A DNA stretch of 27,408 bases from NCBI GenBank assembly GCA_049999765.1, contig JBNGIQ010009498.1, forward strand, positions 1 through 27,408, read 5' to 3'. The stretch's first letter is position 1; the number at the start of each line of letters is the position of its first letter. Below, in pieces: positions 21,326-27,408 of this stretch. The notes under the pieces are model-generated. The model saw only the letters and a list, made by a program, of their open reading frames with translations, was not told where the DNA came from and made no database searches. Source of the stretch: Phaeoceros laevis. Lineage: Eukaryota; Anthocerotophyta; Anthocerotopsida; Notothyladales. The position numbers and the translations under genes are program-made.

Positions 21326-24300
21326 TGCAACATTTTGAGGACAACCCCGAAGAGGGCTGGAACCAAGCTTTGGAGGAGGACTTTCTTTATACCTTAGCAC
21401 ACAGCTTTTGTTGGGAGGACCTTGAGGAAGAAGAGATGGCAGAGGAAGCGCCACGAGACCCGGCTCCTTTGCCATCAATAAAAATTGACTTCAAAGAGAA
21501 GGACAGATTGACCAGTGGGGTCAATTATGATGTGTGGGTCATGCGCGCTAGAGGCTTTCTCAAGGAAGCAGGCCTCTGGGGGCATGCCAGTGGAGAAATC
21601 CCACGACCTGCAGTGGATGAAGCAAGAGTCAGAGCTCGAACGTGGGTGGACGAGCAGGCTCACAAGGACTGGGATGCCATGGACGAAAAAGCACAAAGCA
21701 TAATCAGAAGTGGACTTACCGAGCAGATGGCTTTTAGTGTCTCCCATGCAACCACATCTGCCGAGATGTGGAAGTGTTTGTCCATGGTATACTAGGCCAA
21801 GGATATGATGTCGAGAATGGCTGCTATGGAGAAGTTCCATGCCCTCAAGATGAAGGAGGGGGAGGCCATAGACCAATATGTTTCAAGCTTTCGCACAGCA
21901 AGGCTAAAGTTTGAACAAGCGGGTGCTTCATTAAATGAACAAGACGTGTGTGTTCGGTTTCTTGCATCCTTACCTCCTAGCTACACCAGCTTCGTCACTA
22001 GCCAGAATGTTGTCCTTCGCATGGCGAAACAGTTGGCTACAGTCACTGGAATTGACGAGGACCAGATTCCTGCGTTGGATTTCAATGAGTTAGTGGGGGC
22101 GTTACTGCAGGAGGAAATCAGCAGGCGTACAACAAAGTCTCAACCTATGAGAAATCAAGCCCTGTATGCTACTAAGCAGAAGGGACCGAGGAAGCCATTT
22201 TCCAAGCCCTTCAACAAGTTCACCAAGAATGATGCTGGACCAAGCAAGAATAAAACTGGAAACTGTAATTGGTGTGGACTCCCGAACCACTGGGAGCGAG
22301 ACTGTCGTAAGAAAAAGAACAATGAGCCACGTCGGGTACCCTTGCCTGAGGCACAGAGCGTTGCCAAGAAGGAGCGGACTACACCTTCCGTGCTGCTTGT
22401 TCAAACTTTGAAGCCTTATCCACAGCCTGATGATGCAGCTGTTCCAGTCTCGGAGGAAAGTCTAGCTAAGAAGGCCTGCACACATCATCATGTCCTCGCA
22501 ATGTGTTTAACAACATCTGAATCTGGTGAAGGGCATTGGTTTGTTGACTCAGGGGCTACTACTCATATTTGTAGTGATATGACATCATTCTCTCACTACA
22601 CCCTTCATACAAGTCCACAAAGTGTCCTGCTAGGGGACAATAGTCAGTTGACATTTAAAGGGGTAGGCACAGTCTTATTGCGTCTTAGAAATGGGTCGAC
22701 ACTTACACTTGATGATGTTCTCCATGTTCCCGCAATTACCAAAAACTTGTTGTCAGTTTCACAACTTGCACGAAACAAAGAAATGGAAGTCACCTTCCAT
22801 CAATCCACATGCACCATTAAGTAGTGGGGTCGGGTGATTGCAGTAGGCACACTTGCACACGATTTGTTTTTGCTGAATGTATCAAGCATTCCAGCTCCGT
22901 CAGCACAAGTTGCAGGCCTGCACTCATCTGTCTCTACATCTGATGTGACGAAAGTGTGGCATATGAGGCTCGGACACCCCAATCCGAGGAAGCTCCAGGA
23001 TATGGCCAAGGCTGAGATCTATAGTGATGGATTGCCTAGCCAGTTGACGCCCCTTCCATTTTGCGAAGCCTGCGTCTTTGGCAAGCACCATGTCACAACA
23101 TACCTCAAAGGGGGAGGAAAGAGAGCAAATGAGGTGCTAGGAGGTTTGGTGCATGCTGACGTGTGCGGACCTGTCTCCGTTGATTCTCGGGGCGGCAGCA
23201 AATATCTCCTGACTTTCATAGATGACTATAGCCGCTATTCCTATGTATATATTTTGAAGTACAAGAGCGACCCTTTCCAGTCATTTCAGGAGTATAAGGC
23301 CATGGTTGAGCGTCAAACCGGCAAGAACTTGCAGTGCCTGCACACTGACAATGGAGGAGAGTTCGATATTGATGCCTTCAATGCTCATTGTGCTGCCTTG
23401 GGCATTGGAAGACAGTTCACTGAGCTGTACAGCTCTGCACAAAATGGAGTTGCAGAAAGGAGAAACAGATCTACACAAAATATAACACGATCATTACTGA
23501 AGCAAGCTGGCTTGTCACTAAAGTATTGGGGGGAGGCTGTTTCTACAGCAAACTATCTATACAATTGACTTCCTTGCAAAGCGGTAGAGGGAAAAACTCC
23601 CTATGAACTTTGGTGTGGATGCAAGCCGTCAATTCAGCATCTTCGGACTTTCGGCTCTGCTGCTTATGCTCATGTACCTAAAGAAAAAAGGGAGCACAAT
23701 AAGTTGTTAGACCGTGCACTTAAATTAGTCTTCGTCGGATACACAGAAGGGATGAAGGCATACAAGCTCTTCGACCCCAAGACGAGGCAAGTTCACTATG
23801 CAAGGAGTGTGGTGTTCAATGAGGCGTTGCTACTCACTCCGCACATAGGAAAGACCTTGCCTGCTCATGAAGACGAAGCCATTGAAGAAGAAGGCACGAG
23901 CTTGTTGATTCCAGTCACTCAGGGGGAGCATTCAGGCTCAGAGGCCGAGTCCAGTGAAGCTGGCCAGCAAACAGTCATTGATGAGGATGATGAGCCCACG
24001 TTCTTTGATCTCTCCATGAACAATATATCCCAGCTGGAGGAAGAACCAGGCTACGTGTTAGATACGCATGATGGTAGTGAAGTGGACATGCCCGAGCAAG
24101 ATGCAAGCTTACCATGCTATGCTGGAGTGGGGGCTGTACCAGAACCTGTTCCAGTAGAGGAGGGACCTACACCAGCAGTGGGGGATCCATCCCAAGCTGT
24201 GGAAGCACCATCAAGGTATCCATCACGAACATGCAAGGGCCCCGTCACCTTCAGTCCAAGTAAGTGGACGAGTAGCACTAGTCGCACAGATTTTTTGACT

Positions 24301-24513
24301 GGAGAAGTTGCAAGCCACAGTCTTGGGGAAGCTGCAGTGGATGACGCAAGCGAAGCTATGGATGATGATCAGGATGCTATCACAATGCTCACGGTGTTGT
24401 CATCAAGTGTGCCGACAGGAATGGAAGTAAGCCTAATGTCCGAGGGCTACCCTAGGCCCAAGGTTAGAGACCCGCAGGATGTGAAGGAGGACAGTCCAGC
24501 AAGTCAAAGGTGA
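21325..24513 (+). pseudogene. Copia gag-protease-integrase polyprotein (element 3), three internal stops
   Basis: A single frame runs 21325-24513, broken only by TAG (21793-21795), TAG (22822-22824) and TGA (23566-23568), and ended by TGA at 24511-24513. Gag begins with an acidic stretch; an alternative start is the ATG at 21436 (MAEEAPRDPAP). A CCHC knuckle (CNWCGLPNHWERDC), the protease block WFVDSGATTHI, an integrase zinc domain (MRLGH, CEACVFGKH) and an intact D,D35E triad (Asp codons 23158-23160 and 23347-23349, Glu 23455-23457, in NGVAERRN) follow. The post-integrase linker is acidic and Ser/Pro-rich. Where RT should start the sequence stops matching copia. No frameshift is needed over about 1,060 codons. 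Confidence 0.9.
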
Positions 24514-24553
24514 TAGTTTCACCACGTAACTGGAGATCATTGGCTGGCAATCG

Positions 24554-25526
24554 TTGCACATTTTGATGCACGGCTCTGGAATGCAGTGGCTTTTTAGCCC
24601 CCATGTCATCGCAGCTGCCACTTCTGCAGTACCTACGAGCCGCTTCAACAGGAACCGGGTGGCAACAGTGCTTTCTCCTCAGCCGGACATAGACTTGTCC
24701 ACTGATACAGTTGCTGAGGACGAACAAACCACCAAGGCGAAGGAACTCATGGGACTTCACGACACCAGAAAGGAGCGCCTCACGCTCCAGTCTGACACCA
24801 CCTCCTCCTCATTTATGCCTTCTTGGGATAGATTGCTGCCTGACACATTTTTGGAAGAGGTAGCCTTTCTACTCTCCCCAAACGATCTCTTTTTCCTTAG
24901 TATTACATCCTCCACCATGATGAGCCTCCTCCGTTCACCTCCCTTCCTAACAGCCTACTGTGAGCTTTGGATGATGTTGACTTGCCCACGATGTTTCTGC
25001 ATCATGAAGTCCGAATGGCATTAGAACGTTCATTATCGACAAGCCCACACTGGACTTATCTCTTGGCAAGAGGCCCACACATACCTACGGATTCTTGATG
25101 ATTTGATCGATGAATGGGGTCCAGAGTTCTGCAACTTCGATGTTACTGAATGGTATGTTCCACAGAGGATCAGGGAATTAGACTGGTTCGAGCTTAAAGG
25201 TGACTTCAGGCTACTCTTCCGCATCTGGCGAGATGAGGTCTGGAACTTATGGCATGATTATCTCGACGACACGGACTACAACTCCACCCCCGCCACCCCT
25301 TCAAATCCCGCCCCCGCCGTCATCTAGTTTGAGGCAAAACCCCCCAGCTGCACTACCACGTCCAGGACAAACAACAGTTCCACCGGCAACCGCTGCAGAT
25401 AATGTCTCAGACTCGGAACATGATTCAACATCAGATTGTCAGTACTCCTCCTCAAATTCATGTATTAGCGAACAGCCCTCTAAATCCGCAACCTCAAATG
25501 AAGGCAGCATATTGGTGGAGTTCTGA
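24554..25526 (+). pseudogene. Gene fragment with an F-box-like segment
   Basis: One frame (24554-25327) is open except for a TAG at 25022-25024. It includes WDRLLPDTFLEEVAFLLSPN and then DLFFLSITSSTMMSLL, a pattern like the F-box (Leu-Pro, then helices with LSP-DL and S..M..L), which normally binds SKP1 in ubiquitin ligases. After the stop it continues with an acidic, Trp-rich stretch (EWGPEFCNFDVTEWYVP, FRIWRDEVWNLWHDYLDD). A frameshift near 25300 would join a Pro-rich then Ser-rich tail ending at 25526. The true start is unclear. It lies in the same orientation directly beyond truncated copia element 3. The F-box call is tentative; a plant-specific family with unknown function is possible. 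Confidence 0.45.
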
Positions 25527-25700
25527 AGGTACTCTGTAACAATGGTTGTGGCGCATTGCCAAGGATGTACTACTTCTCAACAATCGTCCTGAATGACTCC
25601 AACTACTTCGGCAAGTGTATCAAATTCTCCGCTTGTTAGATATAGGCTATACTGAGCCCCTACTGGATTCCCACCACATGTCCATGTTGCATTGTAAATG
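25527..25700. other. Short spacer without a recognisable feature
   Basis: No ORF or repeat seen between the F-box-like ORF and the convergent minus-strand ORF. Confidence 0.4.
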
Positions 25701-25913
25701 TCAAGGAAAAATAGGTAACGAGGCTCCCGCTCCAAGCATATTAGTGATGTATGCTTGAGCCATCAGCAAGTTATGGAATCCTTTGTATACTGCTCCTACA
25801 TACCCATGGACTTGTTCAGAACATATGTCCCAGGATTGGTAGATCCCTGGAATCCTTCCCTTGATAACCACATAGAATGGAGGACGTACCCATGGCTGGG
25901 GTTGAGGCTGCAT
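25701..25913 (-). CDS. ORF with RNase H1 N-terminal / viroplasmin-like fold
   Basis: The 70-codon ORF reads FYVVIKGRIPGIYQSWDICS, then EQVHGYVGAVYKGFHNLLMA and QAY. This fits the RNA-DNA hybrid-binding domain of eukaryotic RNase H1 and the related caulimovirus viroplasmin fold (Pfam Cauli_VI): a Y.V..G...GIY.SW..C..QV.G..GA.YK.F....AQAY pattern. No RNase H catalytic domain follows, since the ORF stops soon after. Just before it, TCCCCACAG could be a splice acceptor, so it may be the last exon of a longer minus-strand gene. It could equally be a mobile-element relic. Domain call fairly sure; gene structure unknown. Confidence 0.6.
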   Translation of the reverse strand: MQPQPQPWVRPPFYVVIKGRIPGIYQSWDICSEQVHGYVGAVYKGFHNLLMAQAYITNMLGAGASLPIFP

Positions 25914-26240
25914 AACTGTGGGGATAAAGTTGCAGTAACTAAGTTGCAGTAATCATAAACCTTGACCATATTCCCTTGAACAGCCCTAAGCTTATAACAA
26001 TTTGAAATCAGTAGCAGCCGAACACCTCTATCAATATCAAGCATCCATCGAAAGTCCTTCTGGCGTCACTGGTAACTCCTTCATGAACACATTCAGTGTC
26101 AGGCAAACAGCACCTCAAAAGCAGTGAGGTCCTGGAACACATGCAGTTTTGGGATAGGACTCCTTGTAGCAGACATCTCCTGACATACCGCTCCTCTGCA
26201 TAGCAATATAACTGGACAACCAGACAACCGAGTTATGAAT

Positions 26241-26527
26241 TTATGTAGAGTCACCAACAGTGTGACCTATCTCTTGCACTTCCTGCATGACAAGTTGCAT
26301 AGCCCGTCCAATTAATGCAGTTGCCTCCCGCTGTCCAACCGTAATAGAAAAGTGATGAAAGGCAACCAAAATGTCCTCTGCCGTACGGGAGCTGGAAGAT
26401 CCTGGTGTATGATTTGACAAAGAGCGATCCACGAGGCAGGCGGTGGCGGGTTGACTTGAGGAGCAGCAACAGTGGCAGGATTTGTGGGAGTGGCTGTGGT
26501 GTCACAACCACTGCGTGTGGTCACCAT
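26241..26527 (-). pseudogene. Possible gag-like or unassigned coding remnant
   Basis: Starting at 26527 the minus strand reads MVTTRSGCDTTATPTNPATV and then a Pro-rich stretch. After a frameshift near 26430 it reads RSLSNHTPGSSSSRTAEDIL, FHHFSITVGQREATALIGRA and MQLVMQEVQEIGH, then stops. The MVTTRSG opening is common at the start of plant Ty3/gypsy gag proteins, but nothing after it is diagnostic. It could belong to the same gene as the viroplasmin-like ORF downstream. Confidence 0.3.
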
Positions 26528-26575
26528 CGAAAGACGGATGCCCAGAAATGATAACCCACAATCAGGACTTCCCAC

Positions 26576-27195
26576 AATCTGGCAGGAACTCCAAAATTCG
26601 CCAGGATTCTGTAATAAGGCTGCCTGGAACCTGTACCCACAATGCGAAACTTGCAGTGGAATGCGTCAAAAGTAGGTGACTCCGCACAAAACTTTCAGCT
26701 GAAAGACGACTCCGAGTGTTACTTCCGGCAGCTTCAGCCTGCCCGAGCTGAGCTGAGCTGTAACCGAACTGCCTTGTACTCATGTAGGCATGCCACAAGT
26801 AACTTGCTGGGTGCTTTGCATCCTGGTAATCAGGCGAGACAGTGGGGAGGAACCCAGGAACCCAACACAGGTTAGAAAGATTGCAGCAACAACAATTTGG
26901 AGTAAGGACAGGTGGAATGAGAAGAAGGTGCAATGTAGGACTGAGGTGTGGGAAAGAGGTAAGGAGAGTGTGGTGGAGCTGTAGGGACAACTGAAAGGTC
27001 AGACGATGGGGTGGAAAGCATGAGCTACTGATACAGGGGAGAGGCAATGCAGAAATGTGAGGTATGCGCAGAAAGAAGTGAATAATGGAAGGAATATGGT
27101 GTTTAGCACATAGATTTGTAGGCGGGAAGAAGGTGAAGCGATGGCAGGTGAGCTTGCAGGGCAGCACTACCGCTCTTTTTCATAAGCAGGGCATG
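26576..27195. other. No recognisable gene
   Basis: Purine-rich on the plus strand. A long minus-strand ORF (26562-27167) is dominated by Ser, His, Leu and Pro from this composition and shows no domain. Confidence 0.4.
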
Positions 27196-27393
27196 CTAAA
27201 AGCCCTCATCTGTGATGCATGGGGACTTTCCTCTAGATGAGGACGGTGCTTTCATAGCAACCGCAACAGCAGCCCCAGCCCTCTTGACAGCAGCTTCTTC
27301 CATCTCCTCAACGTCCCGGACAACCAGCTCACCAAGTTGCGACTGGATGGAGAGTAGGGCGTTCAAAGCCTCAGGTAAGTCTTCATCCACCAT
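27196..27393 (-). CDS. Unassigned short ORF, possibly a first exon
   Basis: The 65-codon ORF begins MVDEDLPEALNALLSIQSQL and continues with an acidic and Ala-rich helix-like stretch. Composition is protein-like and the ATG opens a clean frame, but no family is recognised and no strong splice donor was found to connect it with the minus-strand fragments further left. Confidence 0.25.
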   Translation of the reverse strand: MVDEDLPEALNALLSIQSQLGELVVRDVEEMEEAAVKRAGAAVAVAMKAPSSSRGKSPCITDEGF

Positions 27394-27408
27394 TTTAGCT
27401 AGTGTACA

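Larger units (their letters stand above)
20069..24513 (+). mobile_element. Copia element 3, 5' two-thirds; RT, RNase H and 3' LTR missing
   Basis: A probable 5' LTR, a degenerate Met-tRNA primer site, a long leader and a gag-protease-integrase frame are present in order. The frame ends where RT should begin, and no RT, RNase H or second LTR was found before the window end. The nonsense codons indicate it is inactive. Confidence 0.85.

Noticed and set aside
26562-27167. 201-codon minus-strand ORF
   Set aside because: Its Ser/His/Leu/Pro-rich product follows from purine-rich plus-strand composition, and no domain or motif is present.

Overview
The window reads as nuclear DNA of a land plant or close streptophyte relative. 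It holds one spliced protein kinase gene of the plant MHK/RCK (MAK-like) type, a decayed pentatricopeptide-repeat (PPR) fragment, and three Ty1/copia retrotransposons, two of which show initiator-methionine tRNA primer sites. A piggyBac-type transposase remnant, and possibly a viroplasmin-fold ORF, fit a non-seed plant better than a flowering plant, but the species cannot be named from the sequence alone.

Layout. Positions 1-5600 are copia element 1 on the minus strand: 5' LTR (5438-5600), primer site, an 0.87 kb leader, and a gag-pol frame that runs off the left edge and is broken by a single TAG. Element 1 sits inside copia element 2, whose reverse transcriptase (RT) reading resumes at 5601 on the plus strand and continues through a decayed RNase H to a 3' LTR at 6905-7073. 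Positions 7491-9559 (minus) are a full-length but broken piggyBac transposase. From 9.6 to 13.4 kb there is no intact gene. That stretch holds diverged tandem repeats, a 156-bp inverted repeat pair, a PPR fragment, a tandem array with internal hairpins, and a 41-bp-stem hairpin.

Positions 13655-16610 (minus) carry the one apparently intact host gene, an 18-exon kinase with all catalytic motifs and introns of about 73-177 nt. From 16.6 to 20.07 kb I recognise nothing beyond short palindromes and unassigned ORFs. Copia element 3 (plus) starts with a probable LTR at 20069-20270. It has a degenerate primer site, a leader with a coiled-coil ORF, and a gag-protease-integrase frame (21325-24513) with three nonsense codons. 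Its RT and RNase H are absent. In their place is an ORF with an F-box-like segment (24554-25526). The right end has minus-strand fragments: an ORF with an RNase H1 N-terminal/viroplasmin-like fold (25701-25913), a possible gag-like remnant, and an unassigned ORF.

Overall this is a kinase gene surrounded by nested, decaying mobile elements. The nonsense codons in the copia reading frames can all be explained by C-to-T (or G-to-A) transitions, which is what methylation followed by deamination would produce. The most unusual items are the piggyBac transposase in plant DNA, the pre-gag ORFs of elements 1 and 3, the replacement of the RT half of element 3 by an F-box-like ORF, and the hairpin-rich repeat cluster just beyond the 3' end of the kinase gene.
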